Part shown: positions 13,201 through 27,500 of the stretch, one piece after another | Position numbering within the stretch: the first letter of the stretch is position 1 | How the letters are laid out: each line of letters begins with the position of its first letter | Assembly: GCA_965153455.1 (NCBI GenBank) | Contig: OZ234498.1 | Span: forward strand, 16,120,001-16,184,000 | Length of the DNA: 64,000 nt | DNA from: Sphagnum compactum | Lineage: Eukaryota > Bryophyta > Sphagnopsida > Sphagnales | Direction: 5' to 3' | The notes under the pieces: model-generated | Databases searched by the model: none | What the model saw: the letters and a program-made list of their open reading frames with translations, nothing else | Told to the model about the DNA's origin: nothing | Program-made: the position numbers and the translations under genes

Positions 13201-16200
13201 AACCAGATCTTTCGAATCAACGACCGACATTGTGACGGCAACTCAACTTTTACATAATTCAACTTCCAATTGCTGGAAGGCCAAAAGCCCTCCAAAAAAG
13301 TGCACCTTTGAACAGGCAAAGGTTTTGACAAATGCAATAAAATATCTTCCCAGTAGTCCACATACGGACTCATCTTCATTGCATAAGTTGCATTTTGTTC
13401 AATACCTTGTTTCTAGAATTCCATGTATTTTGATAATCTAGCTGATAAACTTCTCCTTCTCCACCGACCTCATTGCATCATGGCCCCAAATTAGGCAATA
13501 TGAAACAGGGTTCGAAACCCTAGTAGGTAGTTTTGAAGATCCATTCGCATTAGCTTTCCATAATTGGATTGGAAGCCTTTTTGTGGGACTCCAAATGCTA
13601 TTGGTTGGTGAAACCTTGTACTACATCATAGGCCAACTAAACAAATCCACAAAAAATCTAAAAAGATGCATATCAATATGCCCGACCAAAGTTTTCGAAC
13701 CATCATTTAAACAATCAAAAGCCCATGTTTTAAAATCTGGAATTTTTTGAATCAACTACAAAATGAAAGGTCTCTCTTGCGAGACCATGAAACCTTCAAC
13801 ATATATGCCAAAATAAATTGTTCTGCTCTTTTCAACTTTTTGGACAAATATCCAAAGCATCCATCAATATCTTCATGTGTATGACCAACCACAAGGAATC
13901 CCAACTTAACCTCTTCAAACACTTCCCTAGCCATTAACAACGAAAGAAATGTTAACAAATACCTATTTTTATTGTCCTTCCATTTGAAGCAAAAAATAAT
14001 TGGCAACAGTTTGGGGCCCACACTTTCACTTGGTGTCTTTAATTCAATTATATAACAAGATTTTCCTTGCAAAAGACTTGCAAAAAGTGCATTTTGGGGA
14101 GGGTATTCAAACAACATTTTGGACTCACAAACTAGAGTTTTTTCGAAAGTTCAAAATAGCCACAACAATGACCCAATTGTAAAATTGAAATCATAAGGCC
14201 ACAACTCATTGGAATGTTGTGCACATCTCTCATTGTCATGACCATGGGCTATCATACCCATCAACATAATGGGCAATTGTCCAAGCCCACAAATCATTTT
14301 GTTCACCACTTGTAACCTTGGGAGTGTAGTTTTCACATGATCCATTTTGTCATGGATAACACAGAGGAATTCATCTTTGGACCGCATAGACTCAGACCTC
14401 CAAGTATGGTACAAGCTTTCGCACAACTCTTGATGCAAGAGGTGTTTTCTCAACTTCAATTCATATTCTCTCACATCACTACCGTTCCTTCCCAATTTTG
14501 ATATTAAATCCTTTAGTGATTTGCACATATTACACTTTGCAAAAATAGACCCTCTATTTTTTACATCAACATTGAGATGATGTCTTTTCTTCAACCTGTT
14601 CATCACAGACTACGAAATACCTCCAATGTGTAACTCCTTGTTGATCTGTGAAAATGTAAGACAAAAAGTGATCAAATTACAAAACACATCATAATCTTAG
14701 ACGTTGAGAACTAAACTCAACGAAATACATCATACTCACATGTTCCTCTAATTTCTACACATTATCATTTACTTTGATCATTTCGCTTTCAAAGGCTCCT
14801 CCATGTATTAGGTAAGAATTGTTGAACATCCTATCTACCATTTTCGATTCCTTTCAATTGATGCAGTATTGTGTCAACACTTAAGTAAATCAACAATCAA
14901 ACATTTGATTCCGCTTGTTTGGTTGGAGTTCAGAGTCTATACAAACATTTGTTTCCATGAAGTAAAAATCTACATCTTTGCTTGGAATCTGCTTTGTATA
15001 ACATGTATGTTGGGGTCCAAGCATGGTAAAATGGCCAAAAAATATGTTTACCTAAATCCAAATTTTAAATATGGCAAATTTTCAACATAAACATAAGAAA
15101 GTAGGTTTAATTTTTTTTCAAAGTTTCATTATGGAAGCCTCCATGCTTCCATTGAGTTTTCATGAATTGAATACATAATCTGAAAAACTTTAGTTTAATA
15201 TAAATAGGTAATAAGTAGAACCAAAACTAACAAGTTAATATTGCATTTCATTCCTATTTTTACATTAGACATTAAATACATTTTGATTCTATTGTAAAAA
15301 TTTCAAAGTCCTTTAGTATATTTAGTATGCCATGACTTAAAAATAAAATAAATCCAATATTTAATCTACTTGTGCTTGAATTTTAATCTACTTTGCAAGT
15401 TGTGACATCTGTTTGATTTTGATGAATATATACAAACTTATTTTAAACATGTGGCTTTTAAATATAGTTAAAGAATTTCATATAAGCAAACAATAAAAGT
15501 AAATATTATTTCAAATTTCAATATACCAAGCCCTACTTGATGGCCACTTTCCATTTTTACTACAAGGTAATTCTTTAGTCTACTTTACCATGCTTTCGCC
15601 CATCAATCTAGACAATCCAACAACCTTATACCATGTCATTTCACAAATATCTATTTCCTGAATCATGATAAACTTTCAATGTTTCATGTTTACCTCGCAT
15701 GCAATCTTCTTGGAATATCCAATCCATACACTCTACATTCTTCAAAATTAGAATTTGAATTGTAAACCCTTGAGATTGATTGATCAGAATGTCCAACACT
15801 TTGCTTCGTCTTTTGAAAAGTATATTGCTTCTTCCTTACACCAATCTCTCCCTCTTCATCAACAGTTGGAATGTTAGTTTTGTCGTAAGATACAAAAAAT
15901 TGTCTTAGGGAGTACCCATCCACAATGGTTTGTGCCAACGGCCACTTCCAAATTGTCATAACCGTTGAAATATTATTCAAGCAATACAAAATATTCATTC
16001 TGATATGATCCTCACCAAGCTAATTATCAAGAACTGCTTCCCTTGGGTCACAAGCTATTACACGACCACTTACAACGAACAACCCAACATCATCCACAAG
16101 CTCACATTCCACACCTCGCTAAACACACCTGCCTCTTAACAAGATGTGAAAATTCCTTCCTCCGTTTTCATTATCAGCTCATTCTTGCTCTTCTTCAACA

Positions 16201-16800
16201 TTTCTTTCCTCATTCCACCTTCACTCATAAAATTAAAAAAACCTTTTCTCACAGTGCCATCATTGTTGGAATCATCAAAAATATTACACCTATATCCATC
16301 AAACTCGTTTTGAGGAGTACCATTCATTGTATTTTTAATTTTTTCATCAACGTCAAATCCCTCATATTGTAAGGATGAGGAGAGAGTGTGATCGCCACAA
16401 GACACTTGTCTTTTTTGTAAATTGTTAGAACCCTACTCTGGAATGCCTTCTTCCAATAGAAATACAAGTTTTTCCTCCAACATGGAAACATCCTTTGTAG
16501 GCCAAAAGCAATAATTTCCCATCAAAAATTTGCAATATCATGCAGCTGGAGTTTGGCAAAAGAGTCTTTGCTACTCAAACGCCTCAACCACAGAAATGAT
16601 GGTGACAACTATATAATTATCCATTTCACTAACACCATAGATTAAGACCAGGATGGATCCTTGCAATGTCTTACTCCAATTCGAACCCTCCAATTGTTGT
16701 TCAAATCCTAGATTAAAACCATGTCACCAACATGCATATTTGTGGTCATGTTTTCACCGTTCCTGAATATAAATTACCTTCCAAACACCCAACGTTCATA
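13179..16800 (-). pseudogene. Decayed DUF7869-like ('GHTHEDID') transposon gene
   Basis: Fragments of one protein appear in order on the minus strand. Near 16.8-16.5 kb there is MTTNMHVGDMVLI, then a stop, then NNNWRVRIGVRHCKDPSW and further on NYCFWPTKDVSMLEEKLVFL. These are followed by 16405-16136 and 15998-15690 (TIWKWPLAQTIVDGYSLRQF). Next comes 14606-14151, with KDEFLCVIHDKMDHVKTTLP and KMICGLGQLPIMLMGMIAHG. Last are 14117-13752, with KDNKNRYLLTFLSLLMAREV and FLVVGHTHEDIDGCFGYLSK, and 13379-13179. The invariant-looking GHTHEDID is the hallmark of the DUF7869 family, RNase H-like proteins found in mobile elements of plants and animals. Internal stops and frame changes, plus loss of the residues expected before KDNKNR, indicate a dead copy. 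Some breaks may be introns. Confidence 0.7.
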
Positions 16801-17850
16801 GAGTTTATGGATGAATATTACTATGTCGGAACGCAAAATTGAATAGAAAATGATGAACCCCTCAATGAAAAAAGACATTCCATGATTCCATGATCTAGAA
16901 AAAAAATTTAAAAAAGTTGTATGATGACTTTAATCTGATGTGTCATAGTAACTTGGGACCTCATAATATCTATGTCATAATTTTAAAATTAGAAATTATT
17001 TGATGCAACATGTGACTATTCAAAATGATTAAAAACCATTTCATTAAAATTTTCCTAATCAATTAGTCTTTTTTACCAAAACCATACAAGTTGCATGTTA
17101 GTCAATTTTATTCAATTTCACTGAAAAAACCTAATGAATTTGGGTAATGGAAAAATCCATGATTCCTTTTTGTGTACAATTATCACTTATTTTCTTTTTC
17201 AAAATCTATCATCTATATAGTTTGAATAATTGTAATACTTATTTTATTTTGTTTTCATTCACATTTGATAATTAGCATAGCATACGAAGTAATTTCTAGA
17301 CTAGGGCCCCATGTTTGGACCTATTTACAATAACTCAACATAGGTTTCCTCAATGTGCAATGCAAATGGAAACAAACATTAGACAAGTGGAACAAGGTGA
17401 AAAACAATTACAAATTGGAGAAAAAGAAGATAAAATAACATGCACACCTTTTTCAAATTGGCCTTGATTTGAAAGATTTGATTGTATCTTTGGAGGATGT
17501 GCCAAAATTAATGGTGTACTTGAAGGAATGGATTAAATATGGACTATAAAAATTGGCACTCATTGTCCATTTTGATGATGTCGTCAATGTGAGTGATGAG
17601 GAGGATGTTTTGCCCAAGTTTTAGAAGCTTCCTAAAAGCCCCAAAAGGCAAACTCTTGTTTCAGTGATGAAGAAACCCAAGGTAATGTAGCTACTCCATT
17701 TGCAAATTCAAAAACTCCTAGAACTCGAGCTTGCAAGTTGTATGGTGTACATGCAAAACCTAACAACATTGTAGGAGAAAGAAAAGGTAAGTATTTGGTA
17801 GGTTTAGGGTTGGCATTTTGCTTATGGGAAACACCTCACAATTTGCAGAG
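16801..17850. other. Intergenic DNA, no recognisable gene
   Basis: AT-rich, without frames that carry known motifs. A short plus-strand stretch at about 17.4-17.76 kb looks like degraded coding sequence (phrases such as TPRTRACKLYGVHAKP), but I cannot assign it. Confidence 0.4.
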
Positions 17851-17939
17851 GACAGATCCCACTTGTTAACGTGCCCTCCAGATACACTCCAAAATTCTGA
17901 GTAGGAAAAGGCAACAGAGGTAGGGCCTTGCTGACAAAA

Positions 17940-18400
17940 GGTAGGTAGGTTGATAGGTAGGTAGATAGGTAGGTCCCTGGGTCCAAAGGCAATAAGAAAG
18001 CTGAAGCTCCCAATCAGAAAGGTGCCTCGCTCTGGCATCAAAGTACGAGGGCGGGCGGTCGGTGCGGTGGGCGGTACAGTGGGCCCGTTCCCCACTTCTT
18101 AAAGCCGGTCTTGCGCTTGTAAGATTCTGCGAATGTCATAAACCCCGGTCCTGTAGGGTCAGGTGGGCGGCAGTTCCAGCGCAGAAAACAGTTCCAAGTG
18201 TGCCTTGGCCGGTGTCCCTACTTCAGAAAGTACCCTACCAAATAGGCGGGGGGTGGAACTTGGAAGGGCTTTGGGGGGGGGGGGGGGGGGGGGGGGTGTT
18301 TGTGAGGGGGTGGATGGTCGGGGTGTGATAAGTCTAAATTGTTTGGAAAAGAAGGCACCGGCCAGCCAATCAACTTTGAGGGGTTGGAAAGTGTAGGGTA
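17940..18400. repeat. GC-rich island with (GGTA)n and a 24-base G run
   Basis: The base composition changes sharply compared with the flanks. A degenerate (GGTA)n microsatellite lies at about 17940-17977. A GC-rich stretch with GGGCGGGCGG-type runs follows at about 18045-18260, and then an unbroken run of 24 G at 18273-18296. Frames crossing it encode only Gly or Pro runs and show no domain. It may be part of an old element. Confidence 0.6.
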
Positions 18401-19940
18401 AAGCCTAAGGCCATAGGCTTTATCAAATGTAAAAACCAATATTGGGTGGTCCTCAGGTTTTTTTTTAGACCCCTCGGGTCCGGGTTTTAGAACAATTTAC
18501 AAGATTCACCTTGGTTTTTTCTTTATATATAACTAAAAAACCAACATAAAAAAGGAAAACGGCCATTACCCCTTCACAAATCACTCATTTGTTGGCAATC
18601 AGAAACCTTATTGCAAGTTAGATCCTACATAACTTGCATTTTTTGAAGATAATGTTATATACATAGCAAAGGGATATCATCCTTTGTCTTTTGTTGAAAA
18701 TCCCTAACTGAGGTGCATGGTTTTAAGATAATGTGGGTGTGTTATGTTTCCTTCTCGACACTAACTAGTGAATGAAGTGTTCCTAATGTTGTGAGCAAAA
18801 CCAACAAGAAATATGTCATTCTCTCTTTTGCTTTATGCATTATGTATATTGTTGTTAACATGTAGAAATATCTAAACTAATTAATACCATAGGTTTCCTA
18901 ATAACTAATAGTTACTAGTGGTAGATTTACCATCCTTTATACAAGGGGTGAAATTAGTGGGATTAAATAATTCATGTTAGTGAGTGGATGGGGGTAATCT
19001 ACTCAATCATCTAAAATATTTTTAGGAAGGGATTAAGATAAAGACCTTATTTTCTTAGGGTCAAGGTGGGCCTTGTGTGGTTTGTGCAGAAAAAGGATTA
19101 GAGAAGGTGTTGGGGAAATTCTAAGGCATTCGATACTTTTGTGGTTAGAGGTTGTAATGAAGAACTCTCTTGGTGAAGGGTGTGTTGTACTATTAGGGAG
19201 GAGAGAGTAATGAGAAAATGTACTTGTATTTGTGTGTGATTTTAATGGAAAATGGTTGAGGAACTTGATGTGTTTTGGTGTGTATTTATTCTATTAGGAA
19301 GTCTTTAAGGTAGAATGGTTTGAGGTATTACAAAATAGGTTGCTCCTTGAGATGGTAGGTCTACATTTCCTTTAAAAGGAAAAGTCAATAAACATACCAC
19401 TTGGTAACCTTTGGAGTGGTAAGTTATTGACTTCCACGTGAAGGTAATAATTAGTACTTGGTGGAAGAAAGAAAGGGGCAACACTAACCTGTAGCCCCCT
19501 GTAGATTAGAAAGTAATATTATAGGCTTTGGGTAATGGCTAGGAGTGGATGTAGTTTACTACAAACATTAAAAAACAGTGGGGAAACATTTGAGGTGCTG
19601 GGCAGTAGGTAGAATTACTAAAGGACTTATAGGCATGGTTGGGGTGGGACAATAGTAGTAGGAGGTCTATAGACCCCACCAAGGCAACATTTAGGGCATG
19701 AAAGGCATTACAAGAACTTCAAAAGTAGCTACTATCAAGTTATGATCGTTTCCCATTTTGCCTTTCTCTACTTGCTTCACTTGCCCCCCTATATTAGCTT
19801 ACAAATAGGATAGTAGGAATGTTTTGAGGCGATAGCCCCTACCTTCTTCCTTGCCCCTTTTGTATGACTTTTCACTTACTACTTGAGTAGTTGTGTAATT
19901 AAAGTAAGCTAATGAGGGTAGTTCCTTTCTATTTATTAAT
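18400..19940. other. Intergenic DNA, no recognisable gene
   Basis: No frame with a recognisable motif. It may include the 5' part of the hAT element that follows, but I see no BED zinc-finger pattern. Confidence 0.4.
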
Positions 19941-19943
19941 AAG

Positions 19944-21590
19944 GTGTTGACCTTGTTCCCTCGGCCTTACCTTCTAGAGGACGATAATGATCGAGGGCTA
20001 CACTTTCACCACTTAACAACTAAACTTCTTTTGATTTGTGGATGTTTCATGTTGGGCATGACATTTTTGCCTTGGTGGTTAATTTTATCAATGATGAATG
20101 GGAATTTGTTCACATCCTTGTGGGTATTTTTGAAGTGTAAAACATTTTAGGTGCAACCATGGCAACTTAGGTTAAAATGTTACTGAACTCATTTGGCTTG
20201 CTTAATAAGGTTAGCGCGTATGTGAAAGACAAGGGGTCTAACCTTGCTATTTTAACCTCTGCTAAATGACATATGTGGTATCTTATATTCCACTTCAATT
20301 GCCATGTCCATTTGTTGGCTCTTGTTTTGGGCATGCCATGTCAAAAGCTATACAATATGCACTAGTGATGTGAATGTGTGTTTTGAATTTATAGAAGTCA
20401 GCTTGAATGGTGCATAAACATCATTACAAAAGACAATAACATGGACAAAAATATTTGGGAAAGGGCGACGTGAGTGGAAGGATTCTTGCATTATTGTCAA
20501 GTTGCCACTTAGAATGCCAAAAATTCCTATCAAAACAAGGTTTGCATCACAAGTCCTCTTGTTCCAAAAGACTTTAGAATATTAGAATGTTGTTTCTATT
20601 TGTTATGGGGTGACAACATGCATTGCATTTGTCATCTAAAGTGCCAATTGGTCAAACATGGGATGTTACTCAAACCATTTGTGATATTTTGCTACCAATG
20701 TCAAATGATGTGTTTTAAATTAGAGCCAAGGCTTTTGGTTGTTTGTCAGATGCGTTTGTTTTTATTTTCATTTTGTGCATTAATGTGAAAACTAAGGTGG
20801 GTAGAATTCATGTTCTGAATCAACCTTACATGTGTGGTAATTTTGATTCAGAGTTACAATAATTTAAGTTGACGATGATGGCACGAGTTCTTAATGTACT
20901 TGGGCCATTCCTAACATAATTTAAGTCTTTCATTCAAAATAGGGCACATAATATGTTGACCATAATGCTTGACCCTCATTTCAGAAAGAGGAAAATTATT
21001 CGAAATTGTGGGAAATTGTAACGTTATTGAGATTGTTGCAGAGTATGATGCAATGGTTGTGTATCCATTTATGCTATAGGTTTATTTCTATCTAAACCTT
21101 ACAAGGGCATTAGTTGAGGGAACGACAATTGAAGATGATGATTTTTTTGGGGGCATATTATATCAAATGATGATGTAATCAAATATACCCTAAAGAATGA
21201 ACTATAGTTGTTTTGTCGATTATGTGTGATGTAATCAAAAATTGAGAACCCCTTAGCTTGGTGGGGCCAACACACAACTCAATTTCCACACATGGTTTTC
21301 TTGGCTCATCAAGTGTTTGGGATTATGGGTTCATAGTTGAAACTAAATGCATTTTTAGTGTTGTTGAAGTCATCACTAGTATTTGGCACTATAAATTGGG
21401 GATTAAAAACCTAGATCACCCCATTTTGATTATAAACAAATGGCCTAACAATGTTTGTGTTGAATGTGTTGAAGGTAAACTTCAAAATATGCAAAAAAAT
21501 TTATCTTCAAAGGTTGCTTTGATTGAGAACAAGAAATTGATCGAGGAAAAGGGACTATTTGAAGAGGATTATGATGATATTTAGGAGATG
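19944..21590 (+). pseudogene. Dead hAT-family transposase
   Basis: Several frames must be combined to follow the protein. Around 20080-20330 it reads VNFINDEWEFVHILVGIFEV, then LLNSFGLLNKVSAYVKDKGS and HVHLLALVLGMPCQKLYNM, which is the RNase H-like core. Near 20525 there is FASQVLLFQKTLEY. At 20940 comes RAHNMLTIMLDPHFR. At 21245 begins the C-terminal hAT dimerisation domain, ENPLAWWGQHTTQFPHMVFL, followed after a frame change by ETKCIFSVVEVITSIWHYKL and NLDHPILIINKWPNN. Several stops (for example a TAG at about 21333) and frameshifts make it inactive. I did not identify the terminal inverted repeats or target duplication. Confidence 0.8.
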
Positions 21591-24500
21591 CTAATTGCCA
21601 AGATGGAAGTGGGGTGTAGATGTGTAGATATTGTAAGTTTTAGTGATGAAAAAACATAAGACCTCATCTAGTCTTTAATTAGGGTTGGGCTATGTATGTA
21701 GTTTATTGTTGTTAGTCATTTTGTTGTGAAGGTGTGTTTTCAAATCATTGTTGTTGCATGGTAGGTCCATATATACATTTGATGTCATTTGTTTTTCAAA
21801 TGTGTCATATGTGATTTATGATTTTGTCATATGTTCCTGAAGTTCATTGTATGTTGCTAGTCAAAACAAAATTTGTATTTTGAAATCTTACATGTATGTT
21901 ATAATTTTGTTGATGGTTACTGTTGTTGTAACATGAACTTTTGGTTTGAAATTGTCATGTATTTAAAGTCTTGTCAGTTATGTTACATTATGGGGGTTTC
22001 ATTTCTTTGAAATGCTTGTGTATCTATCATGTTGATGGGCAAGCCCATCATTGGGTGGTACCATTAGGAACATCACATTTTGATTTTCCTAGACCCATTG
22101 AACTTTGAAAAATCATAAGAAACAATTAAAAATATATTTTCATAAATATTTAATGAGTTCATTATTAGGTTTTATAGATTCTGAAATTTTAATAATATCA
22201 AGAATATTGTGTATTTTGATATTCATAATCATTGCATTAAAAAACAGTTTTAGGAATGTAACATTGGTTCCTTTCTTTAAACTTTTTGGTCAAGAACACA
22301 AATTTGAAACATGATTTGAAAATTTTCTTGGGAATGTTTTTATTAAGGTAATTTGGAAATCATTCTATTTTTAGGTTTTAATTAGGCAATTAATTAAGTA
22401 AGTATAATTTAGTTATGAATTTCCAAAGTTAAGGCTATCAATTTTTGAAAGGGCCATTCTAATTAAAAAGACAAAATTTTAACAATTTTTAATTCTTTTA
22501 ATTCCAAAATAAATGTTAAGCCATATATTAGTGCATGCAATTGATAAACATGGGAAAAAATAATTTACAATTATGAAAACATTTAAAATAAAGGGCCTAG
22601 GAAAATGATTTGGCCATTTTTTGTTCCTTACACATTTTTTGAGGTGGTTTTTAATGATACCACCCAAAGATGGGTTCACCTTGATGGTCAATCGTATGTT
22701 GTTGGTTATTGGTTGTTGACATAGGGGCAAAATCACATTAAGGTGTCACAATTTCAATTAATTTAAGTCCTTTTTCAAAGTCCTTTTTCAGTGTAGTTGA
22801 AAATTGACTTAAAATATGAATATTTAGATGATATTGAAAGTAAATTTTTTTTTCCACTTCCAATTTCAAATCATGATGCTATAAGACATATAAAAAAAAT
22901 CACAAAATACAAATTTTAATAAATGCTTAAAAGGACTTTTAACATAATTATAGTTTTTGGGATTTTAAAAAGTCCATAACATAATAAATAAAATCATATT
23001 CCATTCATTCAATGGATTTTTAGTTTCTTAAACATCATTCATCCAATATCCCAAAGTTTCAAACATATAAGACTAACACATTGTAAGATAAAAGTCCATA
23101 TCTATGAGTTTTGTAAGTGTGACAAAAAGTGTGAGCAAAATTCAAAAGTTCATTACTAGTTGGCTATACACAATTTTAATTTGATTTTTTCATTATCAGA
23201 AGGTTAATTATGATAATTTTAAATAAGTGAGTCATTTTTTCTAATATTTTAATGATATATATTTTTAATTTTTTATATTTAAAGAATATAGAAAAAATTG
23301 CAATTGTGACATCCATATAAGGTCACCGTAGTGTGCAAACACCCATAGACAATTGTATATACATGATGTTAGATATTGGCCAATGAATCCAACACTTGTT
23401 TTTTGATGTGTCAAGTGCAGCCAATTACTTTTGTTTGAAACTTTGAAGTTAGTCATATGTTATATCATTTGTTGTCAATTCTTAACACATTATGTGGGGT
23501 TAGAATTGTAAGTTTGTTGAATGCCTGTCATGTTGAATGCCCAAATACCCGCCATGGTAAATATATGAGGAAGTAATGTGCATTGTGTATTTTAGATATG
23601 TTAGTAGACATTTTAGTTACCATCTTTTGCAATTTACAATGTAAGTCATATATGTTTGCATTTTTTGTTTAATTAAATCTACAATTGTTTTGAAACATTT
23701 TGAGTCACCCTAATTAAAACCCTAAACCCAAGTATTGCCCTACTTCCAAAATTAAACTTAAACCCGTATCTGGAGGTTCCTACATATTCCAAAAAACCAG
23801 AGATCCATATCTAGAGGTTCCTCCATATCGAAAAAAAGGAAGTCCCCAAGACTGAAGGTTATCTCAAAAATAAAGAACCAGCCAACATTGGGCTCAAGAA
23901 AATTTGGCCTCAAACCCATTGTAAAGCACACTGTAAAGTTGTTGAATTAGGATGATGGCATTATCTTTCGGATAATTGATCCAACCAAATATTTAACCAC
24001 TCCTAACACATTCATGATAGGATGCTCATCTTTCACCCATGTCTTAATCATTTGCATGCTTTTTCTTAAGTTAAGGTTCTGATTAGTGTTGAGCAGTTCT
24101 TTTATTTTTTAAAAATCCATCGGTTTCAGTCTTTGAAATATTCCAAAATCAAAGAACCATTGCTCTCAGCTCTTTTGAAATCAATGAACCACATGTTTTG
24201 GTTATTTCAAAAGCATTAAAGAACTGGTAGTATTCACAAAAGATTTGACAAAGGATTGACAAGTCGCTAAATGTTTCTTTGATTTTTTCTTGTTTTTGAG
24301 AACCGATATCTTCGGGTTGCTAATTGGTGGATATCTATTGAATTCATTCTAAGAATCACCAACATTGGTTTTGATCTGGCGTCTTTCATGTCTTCTTGTG
24401 GCTTGTCACCCTTGAGATCATTATTGGAATATTTAAGGTCCAAAATAGTTAACAATGTCTAAAGTTGAAAATCATACATGGAATTTTTTGGTTTCGAAAG

Positions 24501-27500
24501 AAAAAAAAACTCAATATGACCTTGCCAAGGTCAAGTCATAAATAAGGCAGCTAATAGATTTGTAATTGCAATTTTCCCTATGTATGTTAATCACAATTCA
24601 TTTGACCTTAATATGGATAAATGATTCAGAGGTCAATCCATTGATAGAATCACCTGCAATATCCATTTCCAATGGTCAAAATGAGATGGAGATTGAAGAC
24701 AAAACATGCCGCCCAAAATCTTGAATCCAAGCCAACAATTTGTTACAGTTTAAAAGCATATATGGTGAATCATGACGGTTGTGAAGAGCCTCAAAATAAG
24801 GTGGTCAGCCCAGATTTTGGGGCATCTTCAAGCATAACAAATTGACTTGATCGTGCATGGTTAGAGATCACAAGTAGGGCTTTTAATTGGTCATATTTGG
24901 AGTTTGTGCAACCCCTTGAAGAGTCCATCCAAAAGCGACTAGCCTACTTTTAGGCTTTCCAGGCGAGGTTGTTTTTTGCATTTGTCAATGCTCAACACAC
25001 AAATACTGAAAAGCAAATAGAAGAACTTAAATAAATTCATTAGGAAATACAACCATAAAAATTGCCCGTCACTTAAACATACGAAACAAGAAAGGTGAGT
25101 TCCAAAAGAGATTAGATAAAGTATATGAAATTAACTATCAACATGATTTCATTTAGAAGTTGAAGTCATCAATAAATAGTAGTAGAAATGGCCCGTTTGA
25201 GGATTTTAAATTGTAGGTTAGAAGAGTCTGCATTACCTCTTGTCCTTTTCCTTCCTTTTCATGCCTATTCTTCTCTCTTTAGTTTTGAGTATTGAATTTA
25301 CAGCTACAATCCCGTGAGTGTGTTAGCTAAGATTTTTCTTTATGACAATTGGAAAAAAATTAAAATTTATTGTCAAGCGATTTCATTGATTGAAACATGG
25401 CGATTTTGGAGTTCAAGCAATAAGTGGCATATCCATTGTTGAAACCGCATGAAAATTTGGCAGAAAGTACATGTAAGGCATGCAAGTATTGTGATTTATC
25501 AGCTCTCCAAACAAAATGCCATCAAGCGCCACATATGTTTGGCATGAAGTTGGATACTTTAAACTACTTTGATGCGAGACTTTTTATGTGAAATTATATT
25601 TGGTAATATGGATTGGGTTGGTACGAGAAATGCCAAACTCTTTACCTTAACTAAAATTGACTTTTTTGAATTGTTTACAAATTTTTAGTTGTGCATAAAA
25701 CATTTCTCATAATTTCTGAGTGATGATGGGTCAAGAAAAAATGAAATTGTCAAAATGGAAGGTGATTATTTGAATTCCCTTCTCAACCATAAATAAAAAA
25801 GACCCACCACTGAAATTCCAAGGACCACAAATCTTTTATCTGTAAAGTCATAAAACCATAAAAGTGGTTGCATTACAATCTCAAAAGTGCCCAATTAAAT
25901 CCAAGTGACCCAGTTCCTCAATGGGTTTCCTTTAATAAAAGGCACATGCATAGAAGATCCTCTCTGGAAATAGGGGGTGCCACTTCAGGGAGGCCCCAAC
26001 TTGAGTGTCAACTAGCTTCAGAAAACACATGGAGAATCTGATTTTAACAGTGGATCTGAATTCAACATAACAATTGTGAACTTTTATGCTTTTAAAAGTA
26101 TGAAGATCTGACCATTAGGGTTTTCACTACATGGTTGATCCCATGTTTAGGGTTTCAGTGACTCTAATCTCATTGTTTTACAAAAGGCGCCATGTGATAT
26201 TCAAGTCAATTATAGGGGCTCAATTTTGGGCATGGTTCAATTTGGTTTTGAGCAATTAGATTGGGTGTAGCTGAACTTCATGGATTCCATAGCCAACACA
26301 CCATGCACCCCCTAACAAGTAGTATAGAATTTCTTTTCTAACAATACTGTTTGCATTATTGGTGTGATGGGTTTGTGTACTCAATGTTAGACCTTGATGA
26401 ACACAACTACTTTAATTGTGATCATGTTGTAGAATGTAATATATAACTTTTGTCAATTTCAATACGTACAAGTGAGTTGAAAAAGTCATCATGGACAAAA
26501 TTCTTTGTTGGATATTTAATAATTTCACAAATTTCACTCCCATGCCACTTATGTGCCATTCCAGAACAATATTGTTTCTTCTACCTATTTTCTTTCTCTG
26601 CAAGCATATGAAATCACCACTCTTATGGCCTACCCTTCAACCACGGAAAGGTTATTCCAACTTTGATCCTTCAAAACAAAAGGGCATAACTTCTTTTGAC
26701 CATTTCTGAAAGATGCTTTACAAGGTAAGTCTCCCTGATCTCCATTCTGCATTTGACAGGCCACACTAGCAGCTCCAGGTACAATTATCAATAATAAAGG
26801 TGTAAAATGCACAAGATCGATGGCCATGATATTTACCTGACTTTTACTTAGTTTTGAACGTAATTACACTCATTTGCATTGTACAGAACAGTTTCTATTA
26901 CTTAGCATTAGATTAAAAGTGCAATCAAACCAAATTTTCCATGCTATGAAATAAAATGAGATCCATAACAATGGAGTGGATCTTTGAAACAAGTGGAGCT
27001 TGAAATTATTCGCTTCACAGTACTCCTTCTAGAACTCAGAATCCAAAGTACTCACTATTTTAATCTAGTTCGAAGCTACTAGGTCTTCTATATATGTGAA
27101 TTTAAAGATCACCAATTTGTGTCCATGAGGTTCAAGTTACTTGTAACATCAAGGTGTTGTATAGACTCAAGTGAACGCCTAGTACTTGCCTAACTAAAGG
27201 CATGGTCCAACAAATACCAAGGCCGTATGGGGGGGTAATATTAACTAATTGCTGTGTGAAGGCCCAAGGGGTGTTGAATCTTGACCAGGTCACAAATGAG
27301 ACAAGAACCCTTGATGTGACCCAGCACCCACCAATGCACCCAGCCATTGGAAAGCCATTATAACTCAAAAGGTAGGTTTACAGGATAGGTTACCAAAGTG
27401 GAACCTTGGTCGCTGGGTTGTGGTCCAATTAGCCACCGTCCAGACCGCAATAATCCAAGCTCATAATGCATAACATCAACATACTTAGGATGCTAATCCC

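Noticed and set aside
13500-13530. tRNA-like T arm (AGGGTTCGAAACCCT)
   Set aside because: No matching D arm, anticodon arm or acceptor stem around it, and it lies within the transposon relic.
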